64,000 bases of DNA, from assembly GCF_008831305.1 (NCBI RefSeq), contig NZ_ML708615.1, positions 62,001 to 126,000 of the forward strand, read 5' to 3'. Below the pieces are notes generated by a model, which was not told the origin of the DNA, made no database searches, and worked only from the letters and a program-made list of their open reading frames with translations. The translations under genes were made by a program, and so were the position numbers. Of the stretch, positions 28,489 through 36,854 are shown in pieces; positions within the stretch are counted from its first letter, which is position 1; each line of letters opens with the position of its first letter. The stretch is from Kocuria coralli (GTDB lineage: Bacteria; Actinomycetota; Actinomycetes; Actinomycetales; Micrococcaceae).

Positions 28489-29955
28489 GTGAGGGATACC
28501 GTCAGACCCGGCAAGATCATCGCGATCCACATCAGTTACGTCTCACGTGCCGAGCAGAGGGGGCGCCGCCCCGCCAACCCCTCCTACTTCTTCAAGCCGG
28601 CCAGTTCCGTGGCGGGCACCGACGGGACCGTCGAACGCCCCGCCGGCACCGAGCTGCTCGCGTTCGAGGGCGAGATCGCCCTGGTCATCGGCGAGCCCGC
28701 CCACCACGTGAGCGCGGCGGAGGCATGGTCCCACGTCGCCTCGGTCACCGCTTCCAACGACCTGGGGCTCTACGACCTCCGCGCCAACGACAAGGGCTCC
28801 AACGTCCGTTCCAAGGGCCGCGACGGCTACACCCCGCTGGGGCCGGAACTGATCGATGCCGCGGGGCTCGACCCCGCCGGGTTGCGCGTGCGGTCGTGGG
28901 TCAACGGCGAGCTGCGCCAGGACGACACCACCGAGGGCCTGATCTTCTCCCTCCCGCAGATCGTCGCCGACCTCTCCCAGCACTTCACCCTCGAGACCGG
29001 CGACGTCATCCTGACGGGCACGCCGTCCGGCTCGTCCGTGATCGTCCCCGGCGATGTGGTCGAGGTCGAAGTGGATGCTCCCGGTGCGCCGGGCTCGCCC
29101 TCCTCCGGCCGGCTGCGTACGACGGTCGTGCAGGGCGAGGCAGACTTCGATCCCGCTCTCGGATCGCTTCCGGCGGTCGATGACCGGCAGCGCGAGGAGG
29201 CATGGGGGTCGCGGGAGGCCGCTGGACTCCCCTCCGAGCCGGAGCCCGCTTCCGGGACCCCCGCGCTGAGTCCCGACCTGCGCGCCAAGCTGGAGGAGGC
29301 GCCCACCGCGGGCCTGTCCGCCCAGCTGCGCAAGCGCGGCATCAACGCCTGCGTCGTCGAGGGGGTGACCGCGAACGGCCCCGGCACCAAACTGGTGGGC
29401 ACCGCCAAGACGCTGCGCTTCGTCCCGGGCCGCGAAGACCTCTTCAAGAGCCATGGCGGCGGGTACAACGCGCAGAAGCGCGCCTTCGACGAGGTGGCCC
29501 CCGGCGAGGTCATCGTCATCGAGGCACGCGGCGAAAGCGGGTCGGGCACGCTCGGGGACATCCTCGCACTGCGGGCGAGATCCCGGGGGGCCGCGGGTGT
29601 GGTCACGGACGGCGGCGTCCGCGACTACGACGCCGTGGCCGAGATCGGCCTTCCCGTGTTCTCCGGCGGGGCGCACCCCGCGGTGCTCGGCCGCAAGCAC
29701 GTGCCGTGGGACGTCGATGTCACGGTCGCCTGCGGCGGCGCCACCGTGCAGCCCGGCGACATCATCGTGGGCGACGGCGACGGCGTGATCGTCATCTCGC
29801 CCGCACTCGCGGAGGAGGTCGCCGAAGCCGCCCTCTCCCAGGAGGAGGAGGACGCCTGGATCGCCGACCAGGTGGCCGCCGGGAACCCGATCGAGGGTTT
29901 GTTCCCCATGAACGCCGAGTGGCGGGAGAAGTACCGCACCCGGGAGACGTCATGA
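28489..29955 (+). CDS. FAH-family hydrolase/decarboxylase fused to an RraA-like aldolase/decarboxylase domain
   Basis: A 488-residue fusion. Residues about 1-215 are a single fumarylacetoacetate hydrolase-type (HpaG-like) domain with LLAFEGEIALVIGEPA, ASNDLGLYDLR and the closing TGTPSGSSVIVPGDVVEVEV. After an acidic linker, residues about 255-455 are RraA/HMG-aldolase-like, with the metal motif VVTDGGVRDYDAV. In homoprotocatechuate degradation HpaG has two FAH domains for isomerisation and decarboxylation; here the second may be replaced by the RraA domain, as that family can decarboxylate 2-oxo acids. GTG 28489 is chosen because GAGGAGG lies just upstream. ATGA overlap with gntR. Confidence 0.88.
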   Translation: MRDTVRPGKIIAIHISYVSRAEQRGRRPANPSYFFKPASSVAGTDGTVERPAGTELLAFEGEIALVIGEPAHHVSAAEAWSHVASVTASNDLGLYDLRANDKGSNVRSKGRDGYTPLGPELIDAAGLDPAGLRVRSWVNGELRQDDTTEGLIFSLPQIVADLSQHFTLETGDVILTGTPSGSSVIVPGDVVEVEVDAPGAPGSPSSGRLRTTVVQGEADFDPALGSLPAVDDRQREEAWGSREAAGLPSEPEPASGTPALSPDLRAKLEEAPTAGLSAQLRKRGINACVVEGVTANGPGTKLVGTAKTLRFVPGREDLFKSHGGGYNAQKRAFDEVAPGEVIVIEARGESGSGTLGDILALRARSRGAAGVVTDGGVRDYDAVAEIGLPVFSGGAHPAVLGRKHVPWDVDVTVACGGATVQPGDIIVGDGDGVIVISPALAEEVAEAALSQEEEDAWIADQVAAGNPIEGLFPMNAEWREKYRTRETS

Positions 29956-30629
29956 GCGAGGGCCAGAGCAAGTCGCAGCTCGCCTACCACTGGATCAAAG
30001 AGCGCATCGTGCGCCAGGAGTTCACCCCGGGCTACCGCCTGGTGCTCAGCACGATCGCCGGGGAGCTCGGCATGAGCGTCGTGCCGGTGCGCGAGGCGAT
30101 CCGGCAGCTCGAGGCCGAGGGCCTCGTGACGTTCGAGCGCAACGTCGGCGCCCACGTCCTGATGGTCAACGACTCCCAGTACCGCCACAGCATGCAGGCG
30201 CTGTCGATCCTCGAAGGATCCGCCACGGCCCTCGCGGCCCGGGCGCTGACCGCGGAGGACCTCCGGGAGGCCCGGGAGATCAACGACAGGATGATCGCCC
30301 AGCTCGAGGACTTCGATCCCCGGGTGTTCACGACCCTCAACCGGCACTTCCACTCCAAGCTGTTCTCCAAGTGCGCCAATCCGCGCATGCTCGACCTGGT
30401 CGAGGCGGAATGGGTCCGCCTGGGCCACCTCCGGGATTCGACGTTCACCTTCGTCCCGGGTCGCGCGCAGGAGTCCGTGCGCGAGCACGAGAACCTCGTC
30501 CGGCTGATCGAGACGGGGGCGCCGCTCGGCGAGATCGAGAAGGTCTCGCGCCGCCACCGCTCCGCGACCCTCGACGCGTACCTGATCCACGAGCACCCCG
30601 ACGAGACCCTCGGGCTCCCGGCCTTCTGA
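29952..30629 (+). CDS. GntR/FCD-family transcriptional regulator of the hpa cluster
   Basis: A 225-residue regulator. Its winged helix (IVRQEFTPGYRLVLSTIAGELGMSVVPVREAIRQLEAEGLV) lies near residues 19-60, followed by an FCD domain with LNRHFHSKLFSK near 125. ATG 29952 overlaps the stop of the FAH-RraA gene, so it is made with the pathway enzymes, a layout suited to feedback control. A second regulator (IclR) lies upstream. Confidence 0.92.
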   Translation: MSEGQSKSQLAYHWIKERIVRQEFTPGYRLVLSTIAGELGMSVVPVREAIRQLEAEGLVTFERNVGAHVLMVNDSQYRHSMQALSILEGSATALAARALTAEDLREAREINDRMIAQLEDFDPRVFTTLNRHFHSKLFSKCANPRMLDLVEAEWVRLGHLRDSTFTFVPGRAQESVREHENLVRLIETGAPLGEIEKVSRRHRSATLDAYLIHEHPDETLGLPAF

Positions 30630-30640
30630 CCTTTCAACCA

Positions 30641-30676
30641 AGCCAGCATCTCAGCCAGCATCTCAGCCAGCATCCC
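30641..30676 (+). repeat. three tandem 12-bp repeats in the hpaE leader
   Basis: AGCCAGCATCTC occurs at 30641-30652 and 30653-30664, and as AGCCAGCATCCC at 30665-30676. The array ends five bases before the GAGGAAAA ribosome binding site of hpaE and lies after the gntR stop. Confidence 0.9.
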
Positions 30677-30690
30677 AGCGGAGGAAAACC

Positions 30691-32223
30691 ATGACCGAGA
30701 CCGCTTCCGACTTCGACCAGACCTACGTGCCCGCTGATCTGCCCGAACGGATCCAGCACTACATCGACGGCGAGTTCGTCGACTCCCTGGACGGTGACAC
30801 GTTCGACGTGCTCAATCCCGTCACCAACGAGACCTACCTGCAGGCCGCGGCCGGCAAGAAGGCCGACGTCGAGCGCGCCGTCGAAGCCGCCAAGCGCGCT
30901 TTCGAGGAGGGCCCGTGGCCGCGGATGCTCCCCCGCGAACGCTCGCGGGTGCTGCACCGCATCGCCGATATCGTCGAGTCGCGCGACCAGCAGCTGGCGG
31001 AGATGGAGTCCTTCGACTCGGGCCTGCCCATCACCCAGGCCCTGGGCCAGGCGCGTCGCGCTGCCGAGAACTTCCGCTTCTTCGCGGATCTGATCGTCGC
31101 CCAGGCCGACGACGCCTTCAAGGTGCCGGGCCGGCAGATGAACTACGTCAACCGCAAGCCCATCGGCGTCGCCGGGCTGATCACGCCGTGGAACACGCCC
31201 TTCATGCTCGAGTCGTGGAAGCTGGGGCCCGCCATCGCCACCGGCAACACCGTCGTGCTCAAGCCGGCCGAGTTCACGCCGCTGTCGGCCTCGCTGTGGG
31301 CCGGGATCTTCGAGGAGGCCGGCCTGCCCACGGGTGTCTTCAACCTGGTCAACGGGCTCGGCGAGGACGCCGGCGACGCCCTGGTCAAGCACCCCGACGT
31401 CCCCCTGATCTCCTTCACGGGCGAGTCCCGGACCGGCGAGCTGATCTTCGGCAACGCCGCGCCCTACCTCAAGGGCCTGTCGATGGAGCTCGGGGGCAAA
31501 TCCCCGGCGGTCGTCTTCGCCGATGCCGATCTGGACGTCGCCATCGACGCGTGCATCTTCGGCGTCTTCTCCCTCAACGGCGAGCGCTGCACCGCCGGCT
31601 CCCGCATCCTCGTGCAGCGTCCGGTGTACGACGAGTTCGTGCAGCGCTACGCGGAGCAGGCCAAGCGGGTCAGGGTCGGCCACCCTCACGATCCGGCCAC
31701 CGAGGTCGGTGCGCTCGTGCATCCCGAGCACTTCGAGAAGGTGATGAGCTACGTGGAGATCGGCAAGTCCGAGGCCCGTCTGGTCGCCGGAGGCGGACGC
31801 CCCGAGGGCTTCCCGAACGGCAACTACGTGGCCCCGACCGTGTTCGCCGACGTCTCCCCCGATGCCCGCATCTTCCAGGAGGAGATCTTCGGGCCGGTGG
31901 TGGCCATCACCCCCTTCGATACGGAGGAGGAGGCGCTGGCCCTGGCGAACAACACGCGGTACGGGCTGGCCGCCTATGTGTGGACCAACGACCTCAAGCG
32001 CGCCCACAACTTCGCGCAGAGCATCGAAGCGGGCATGGTGTGGCTGAACTCGAACAACGTGCGCGATCTCCGCACCCCGTTCGGCGGCGTCAAGGCCTCC
32101 GGCCTCGGGCACGAGGGCGGCTACCGCTCGATCGACTTCTACACCGATCAGCAGAGCGTGCACATCACCCTCGGCGCGCCCCACAACCCCACTTTCGGCA
32201 AGCAGGAAGCGAAGGCCGAGTAG
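30691..32223 (+). CDS. hpaE: 5-carboxymethyl-2-hydroxymuconate semialdehyde dehydrogenase
   Basis: A 510-residue NAD-dependent aldehyde dehydrogenase. The catalytic Cys300 is in FSLNGERCTAGSRIL and the general-base Glu266 in MELGGKSP; the cofactor block is GLITPWNTPFMLESWKLGPA. It would oxidise the ring-cleavage product of homoprotocatechuate to 5-carboxymethyl-2-hydroxymuconate. The assignment to HpaE over other dehydrogenases rests on its position directly before hpaD. Ribosome binding site GAGGAAAA precedes ATG 30691. Confidence 0.92.
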   Translation: MTETASDFDQTYVPADLPERIQHYIDGEFVDSLDGDTFDVLNPVTNETYLQAAAGKKADVERAVEAAKRAFEEGPWPRMLPRERSRVLHRIADIVESRDQQLAEMESFDSGLPITQALGQARRAAENFRFFADLIVAQADDAFKVPGRQMNYVNRKPIGVAGLITPWNTPFMLESWKLGPAIATGNTVVLKPAEFTPLSASLWAGIFEEAGLPTGVFNLVNGLGEDAGDALVKHPDVPLISFTGESRTGELIFGNAAPYLKGLSMELGGKSPAVVFADADLDVAIDACIFGVFSLNGERCTAGSRILVQRPVYDEFVQRYAEQAKRVRVGHPHDPATEVGALVHPEHFEKVMSYVEIGKSEARLVAGGGRPEGFPNGNYVAPTVFADVSPDARIFQEEIFGPVVAITPFDTEEEALALANNTRYGLAAYVWTNDLKRAHNFAQSIEAGMVWLNSNNVRDLRTPFGGVKASGLGHEGGYRSIDFYTDQQSVHITLGAPHNPTFGKQEAKAE

Positions 32224-32256
32224 GCCCCGCACCCGACATCGAGCAAGGACGCTGAG

Positions 32257-33423
32257 ATGACCAACCGCGAAGACATGACCCTGACCTCCTCGGGCTTCTA
32301 CGTGAGCCAGGAGGCCCCGATCCGTACGAGCAATCCCGTTCCCACCCCGCAGGCCGCACCGCCGGACATCCTGCGCTGCGCCTACATGGAGCTCGTGGTG
32401 ACCGACCTGGCCGCATCCCGGGCGTTCTACGTCGACGTCCTGGGCCTGTACGTCACCGAAGAGGACGACACGGCGGTCTACCTCCGTTCCACGGAGGAGT
32501 TCATCCACCACAACCTGGTGCTGCGCAAGGGCCCGACGGCGGCGGTCGCCGCGTTCTCCTACCGGGTGCGCAGCCCGGAGGACCTCGACCGCGCCGTCGG
32601 GTTCTACACGGAGCTCGGCTGCGACGTGCGCCGGGAGGCCGGGGGCTTCGTCAAGGGCATCGGCGACTCGGTGCGGGTGGTGGACCCGCTGGGCTTCCCG
32701 TACGAGTTCTTCTTCCAGACCGACCATGTGGAGCGCCTCTCCTGGCGCTACGACCTGCACACCCCCGGGGAGCTGGTGCGCCTGGACCACTTCAACCAGG
32801 TGACCCCGGACGTGCCGCGCGCCGTACGCCACTACCAGGACCTCGGCTTCCGGGTCACCGAGGACATCCAGGACGAGGAGGGCACGGTCTACGCGGCGTG
32901 GATGCGCCGCAAGCCCACCGTGCACGACACCGCGACGACCGGCGGCGACGGCCCGCGGATGCACCACGTCGCCTTCGCCACGCACGAGAAGCACAACATC
33001 CTGGCGATCTGCGACAAGCTCGGTGCTCTACGGCGCTCGGACGCCATCGAACGCGGCCCGGGCCGTCACGGCGTCTCGAACGCGTTCTACCTCTACCTGC
33101 GCGATCCCGACGGGCACCGAGTGGAGATCTACACCCAGGACTACTACACGGGGGATCCCGACAACCCGGTGGTCACCTGGGATGTCCACGACAACCAGCG
33201 CCGCGACTGGTGGGGCAACCCCGTGGTCCCCTCCTGGTACACGGACGCCTCGCTCGTGCTCGACCTCGACGGCGAGCCCCAGCCGGTGGCCGCCCGAACC
33301 GACGCCAGCGAGATGGCCGTGACCATCGGAGCAGACGGGTTCTCCTACACCCGCCGCGACGAGGGCGAGGAGTCCATGCCCGAATGGAAGCAGGGCGAGT
33401 ACAAGCTCGGCAACCAGCTCTAG
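32257..33423 (+). CDS. hpaD: 3,4-dihydroxyphenylacetate 2,3-dioxygenase
   Basis: A 388-residue extradiol ring-cleavage enzyme of the vicinal oxygen chelate fold, strongly resembling the Brevibacterium fuscum and Arthrobacter homoprotocatechuate dioxygenases. Metal ligands read as His178 (RLDHFNQVT), His237 (RMHHVAFATHEKHN) and Glu290 (GHRVEIYTQDYY). His223 matches the catalytic acid-base His of the B. fuscum enzyme. The N-terminus is about 23 residues longer than I recall for B. fuscum. Near-identical enzymes use Fe or Mn, so the metal is open. AAGGA precedes ATG 32257 and the gene follows hpaE by 33 bp. Confidence 0.96.
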   Translation: MTNREDMTLTSSGFYVSQEAPIRTSNPVPTPQAAPPDILRCAYMELVVTDLAASRAFYVDVLGLYVTEEDDTAVYLRSTEEFIHHNLVLRKGPTAAVAAFSYRVRSPEDLDRAVGFYTELGCDVRREAGGFVKGIGDSVRVVDPLGFPYEFFFQTDHVERLSWRYDLHTPGELVRLDHFNQVTPDVPRAVRHYQDLGFRVTEDIQDEEGTVYAAWMRRKPTVHDTATTGGDGPRMHHVAFATHEKHNILAICDKLGALRRSDAIERGPGRHGVSNAFYLYLRDPDGHRVEIYTQDYYTGDPDNPVVTWDVHDNQRRDWWGNPVVPSWYTDASLVLDLDGEPQPVAARTDASEMAVTIGADGFSYTRRDEGEESMPEWKQGEYKLGNQL

Positions 33424-33480
33424 CCCCGGGGCACCCTCCGAGCAGAAGGCCCCCTCCCGAGCACAAGAAGGAGACGAAGA

Positions 33481-34266
33481 ATGCTTCCCGCAGAGACGAT
33501 CGCGGACCTCGCCGGTGAACTCGCCGAGGCCGAGCGCACGCACAGCACCATCCCGCGGATCACCGCGCGATACCCCGAGGCCGATGTGGAGGACTCCTAC
33601 GCGATCCAGGGGGTATGGCGTGATGCGCAGATCGCGGCGGGTCGCCACCTCATCGGGCGGAAGATCGGCCTCACCTCGAAGGCGATGCAGCAGGCCACCG
33701 GTATCACCGAGCCCGACTACGGCGTCATGTTCGATGACACCGTGTGGCAGAACGGCGCGCAGATCCCGTTCGACGCGTTCTCCAACGTGCGGATCGAGGT
33801 GGAGCTGGCCTTCGTGCTCAAACATCCCCTCGAAGGCCCTCGCTGCTCGCTGTTCGACGTGCTGCGGGCCACGGAGTACGTGACCCCGGCCCTGGAGGTC
33901 CTCAACGCCCACGTCGAGATGGAGGGGCGCACGATCGTGGACACGATCGCCGACAACGCCGCCTACGGCGGACTCGTCCTGGGGGGCAACCCCGTCGCCC
34001 CCGACGCGGTGGATCTGCGATGGGTCTCGGCCCTGCTGTACCGCAACGAGACCATCGAGGAGACCGGGGTGGCCGCGGGGGTCCTGAACCATCCGGCCAC
34101 CGGCGTCGCCTGGCTCGCGGACAAGCTCCACCAGCATGGCGCCCGGCTCGAGGCCGGCGAGATCATCCTGGCCGGTTCTTTCACCCGGCCCCTGTGGGTC
34201 TCCCGTGGCGACAGCGTGTTGTGCGACTACGGGCGGCTGGGGACCATCACATGCCGCTTCGCCTGA
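33481..34266 (+). CDS. hpaH: 2-oxo-hept-4-ene-1,7-dioate hydratase
   Basis: A 261-residue hydratase of the FAH/MhpD-like superfamily. Family features are GRKIGLTSKAMQQATGITEPDYGVMFDD near residue 59, IEVELAFVLKHPLEGP near 104 and the closing AGEIILAGSFTRPLWV. It adds water to the decarboxylated intermediate to give 4-hydroxy-2-oxoheptanedioate, the substrate of the next gene product. Ribosome binding site AAGGAG precedes ATG 33481. It overlaps hpaI by 16 bp. Confidence 0.95.
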   Translation: MLPAETIADLAGELAEAERTHSTIPRITARYPEADVEDSYAIQGVWRDAQIAAGRHLIGRKIGLTSKAMQQATGITEPDYGVMFDDTVWQNGAQIPFDAFSNVRIEVELAFVLKHPLEGPRCSLFDVLRATEYVTPALEVLNAHVEMEGRTIVDTIADNAAYGGLVLGGNPVAPDAVDLRWVSALLYRNETIEETGVAAGVLNHPATGVAWLADKLHQHGARLEAGEIILAGSFTRPLWVSRGDSVLCDYGRLGTITCRFA

Positions 34267-35054
34267 ACCCCACCCTGCGCGAACGCCTCGAAGGCGCCGA
34301 GCGGCCGTTGTTCGGCGGCTGGGTCTGCTCCGGCTCCCCGGTCATGGCCGAGATCATGGCCGGGGCCGGGCTGGACTGGCTGCTCATCGACATGGAGCAC
34401 GCCCCGAACGGGCTGGAGTCCACCCTCGCGCAGCTCTACGCCGTCTCGGGCTATCCGGTCACGCCCGTCGTCCGGGTTCCGTCCGCGGATCCCGTGACGA
34501 TCAAGCAGGTCCTGGACCTCGGCGCGCAGACGATCCTGGTGCCCATGGTCTCCACGCCCGGCGAGGCCCGGGAGGTCGCCCAGGCGGCGCAGTACCCGCC
34601 GGCCGGCCGTAGAGGAGTCGGCAGCGCCATGGCCCGCTCGGCCCGGTGGAACCGCGTCGACGGGTACCTGGGCGAGGCCGCCGGACACGTCTGCGTGATC
34701 GTGCAGATCGAGACCGAGGAGGGCGTCGGCAACGCCGCGGCGATCGCCGGGACGCCCGGTATCGACGGCGTGTTCGTGGGCCCCAGCGATCTCGCCGCGT
34801 CCATGGGCCTGCTGGGGCAGCAGACCCACCCGGAGGTCGTCGCCGCGGTACGGCAGGCGTTCACCGGGGTGGCCTCGGCGGGCAAACCGGTGGGCGTCAA
34901 TGCCTTCGACCCCGCGACGGCCCGTGACTACGCGGAGAACGGGGCGGGCTTCGTGCTCGTCGGCGCGGACGTCGCCCTCGTGGCCCGAGCCTCCGAGGAC
35001 CTGGCCGCCAGGTTCATCGGAGCCGAGCCGGAGTCCCCCCGGTCGTCGTACTGA
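34251..35054 (+). CDS. hpaI: 4-hydroxy-2-oxoheptanedioate aldolase
   Basis: A 267-residue class II pyruvate aldolase (HpcH/HpaI family). The metal and substrate blocks are LDWLLIDMEHAPN near residue 41, IVQIETEEGVGNA near 148 and GIDGVFVGPSDLAASMG near 170. It splits 4-hydroxy-2-oxoheptanedioate into pyruvate and succinate semialdehyde, the last step of the pathway. The ATG lies inside the end of hpaH. It is the last gene of the hpa operon; I see no clear terminator before 35160. Confidence 0.95.
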   Translation: MPLRLNPTLRERLEGAERPLFGGWVCSGSPVMAEIMAGAGLDWLLIDMEHAPNGLESTLAQLYAVSGYPVTPVVRVPSADPVTIKQVLDLGAQTILVPMVSTPGEAREVAQAAQYPPAGRRGVGSAMARSARWNRVDGYLGEAAGHVCVIVQIETEEGVGNAAAIAGTPGIDGVFVGPSDLAASMGLLGQQTHPEVVAAVRQAFTGVASAGKPVGVNAFDPATARDYAENGAGFVLVGADVALVARASEDLAARFIGAEPESPRSSY

Positions 35055-35159
35055 GCTCGCGGACCGCCCTCAGCAGTAGCGCGCGACGTTCTGGTGGGAC
35101 CTGCGACTCCTCCTGCCCGCGGGCGCCGGACTCGTTGCATTCCTCCCGGAGATCCATTA

Positions 35160-35191
35160 ACTTACTATTCGTAAGTTACGTTCGGTAACTT
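35160..35191 (+). promoter_or_regulatory. two overlapping palindromic operators before the NAD(P)H oxidoreductase
   Basis: ACTTAC-tattc-GTAAGT (35160-35176) and AAGTTAC-gttcg-GTAACTT (35173-35191) share the GTAAGTT segment, so two regulator dimers could not bind independently. This arrangement suits a redox- or quinone-sensing HxlR/TetR-type repressor; no such gene is adjacent. Confidence 0.6.
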
Positions 35192-35229
35192 GATTCGCTT
35201 CCTGCACTCTATGCCGAAGGATCCCCACC

Positions 35230-35820
35230 ATGCACGCGCTCGTCCTCTTCGCCCATCCCGACCGGGACTCCCTGACCACGTCCACGGCGAACCGCATCAG
35301 CTCAGGCCTGGAAGACGCCGGCTGGTCCGTCGAGGTCGCCGACCTCGTGGCGGAGGGATTCGACCCCCGCATGACGGAGGAGGACCTCGCCGTGGTGCGC
35401 GGCCTCGGTTCTGCACCGGCCGACGTCGTTCGCGAGCAGGAGCGCGTGGAGCGGGCCGATGCCCTGATCATCGTGCATCCCGTCTACTGGTGGTCCATGC
35501 CCGCCCTGCTGAAGGGATGGATCGACCGGGTGTTCACGTTCGGCTGGGCCTTCGGCACGGACAGCGCGACCGCACTCGTGGACCGCGCCGTGCATATCGT
35601 CCGGCTGGGCGGCAGTTCGCCGAGGACCTACGAGTCCCACGGCTACGACCGGGCCATCCGCACCGGCGTGGAGCACGGCATCTTCGAGTTCGCCGGGGGC
35701 CCGGTGGCCTCCTCGCATCTCATCCACTCCGCACCGGAGGGCATCGAGGAACGCGCCGCCGAGTCCGTCGACGCCGTGGTGGCCAGCGTGACGGGCGCCC
35801 GGGCCTCGGTCTCGGCGTAG
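35230..35820 (+). CDS. NAD(P)H:quinone-type oxidoreductase, flavodoxin-like fold
   Basis: A 196-residue FMN/FAD reductase of the NQO1/KefF/MdaB-like family. It opens ALVLFAHPDRDSLTTSTANRI, and the active-site loop is IIVHPVYWWSMPALLKGWIDRVFTFGWAF near residues 80-110. It would reduce quinones by two electrons, which would protect against products of catechol chemistry from the neighbouring pathway. It stands alone behind a double palindromic operator. Confidence 0.9.
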   Translation: MHALVLFAHPDRDSLTTSTANRISSGLEDAGWSVEVADLVAEGFDPRMTEEDLAVVRGLGSAPADVVREQERVERADALIIVHPVYWWSMPALLKGWIDRVFTFGWAFGTDSATALVDRAVHIVRLGGSSPRTYESHGYDRAIRTGVEHGIFEFAGGPVASSHLIHSAPEGIEERAAESVDAVVASVTGARASVSA

Positions 35821-35896
35821 CCTCGCGGTCGTCCCGCACGCCCCGCCGGGTGCCGGTTCATGGGGCTCCGGCACCTGCACCGGCGCAGCGGACGGC

Positions 35897-35922
35897 CCTT
35901 GGTGCCGGGCCTTGGTGTCGGG
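35897..35922. repeat. 13-bp tandem duplication upstream of the TRIC channel gene
   Basis: CCTTGGTGCCGGG (35897-35909) is followed directly by CCTTGGTGTCGGG (35910-35922) and by a further CCTTG. It lies about 30 bp before the channel gene's start. Confidence 0.6.
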
Positions 35923-35950
35923 CCTTGAAACGCCTTGTTACTTTGGCCGG

Positions 35951-36733
35951 ATGGAACCGTTCATGCTGGCCCTGGACCTGATAGGTGTCTTCGCTTTCGC
36001 CCTCTCCGGAAACCTCCTGGCCGCGCGGAAGAACATCGACATCATGGGCAGCCTCACGCTAGGCCTGGTCGCGGCCCTGGGCGGCGGGACCCTGCGGGAC
36101 GTCATCCTCGGGAACACGCCCCTCTCCCTGGCTGAACCGGTCTATCTGGTGCCGCCGGTGATCTCCGCGGTGCTGGTGTACCTGCTGGCGCAGCGAACGC
36201 ATCGCGCCCGCGTGCCGATCATCGTCTTCGACGCCATGGGGCTGGGCGTGTTCGCCGTCACGGGCACCTCCATCGCACTGGGTGCGGACCTTCCCGTGCC
36301 CAGTGCGATCGTCCTGGGCGTTCTCACCGCCGTGGGCGGCGGGATCCTCCGGGATGTCCTGGCCAATGAGATCCCCGCCGTCTTCAATGGCTCCGACCTC
36401 TACATCCTGCCCGCGCTGCTCGGCGCGGCGGGCACCGCCGCGGCCTGGGGTCTGGGCTGGGTGAGCCCCGCCGTGGTCCTCGGCCTCGCCACCGTCGTGT
36501 TCGCCTTCCGCATGGTCGCCTGGTTCCTGCAATGGACGGTGCCCTCGCCCATGCGGGGCTGGTCGTTCCGCGGCCGCAAGGATCGCCCCGAGTTGCGAGC
36601 CGGCCGGGCCGGCCGGTCGGTGTTCCGGCGCCCCTCGAAACGGCATGTCCGCGCCGTCACCGGACGACTGGGCCTCACGGCCCTTTCCAGCCGGATCGAG
36701 CAGGGGCAGCGCCGCCAGGACCAGGCGGACTGA
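35951..36733 (+). CDS. TRIC-type cation channel family protein (YadS/YicG-like)
   Basis: A 260-residue membrane protein with seven predicted segments built from an internal repeat. The paired motifs are ALGGGTLRDVILGNTP near residue 44 and AVGGGILRDVLANEIPAVF near 130, both diagnostic of UPF0126/TRIC channels. The C-terminus is an Arg-rich soluble tail of about 70 residues that is longer than usual. ATG 35951 is used because the upstream GTG would add a non-conserved leader. Ion selectivity and role are uncertain. Confidence 0.92.
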   Translation: MEPFMLALDLIGVFAFALSGNLLAARKNIDIMGSLTLGLVAALGGGTLRDVILGNTPLSLAEPVYLVPPVISAVLVYLLAQRTHRARVPIIVFDAMGLGVFAVTGTSIALGADLPVPSAIVLGVLTAVGGGILRDVLANEIPAVFNGSDLYILPALLGAAGTAAAWGLGWVSPAVVLGLATVVFAFRMVAWFLQWTVPSPMRGWSFRGRKDRPELRAGRAGRSVFRRPSKRHVRAVTGRLGLTALSSRIEQGQRRQDQAD

Positions 36734-36854
36734 AGATCTCCGGGAGCCGGAAAGGCCGTCCTCCATCCCCACGACCACGGCTGCGGGAGAGCGCGCTGCC
36801 GCCCGCCGTCGTCGTCCGGGTGTCCCACTGACGGAATCCGCATGTTAAATCTCG

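Noticed and set aside
30641-30676. Possible CRISPR or iteron array
   Set aside because: Units are adjacent without spacers, only 12 bp long and three in number, with no cas or replication genes near.
30634-32994. A 786-codon minus strand open frame
   Set aside because: It is antisense to hpaE and part of hpaD, which have full catalytic motifs; the product looks like shadow sequence.
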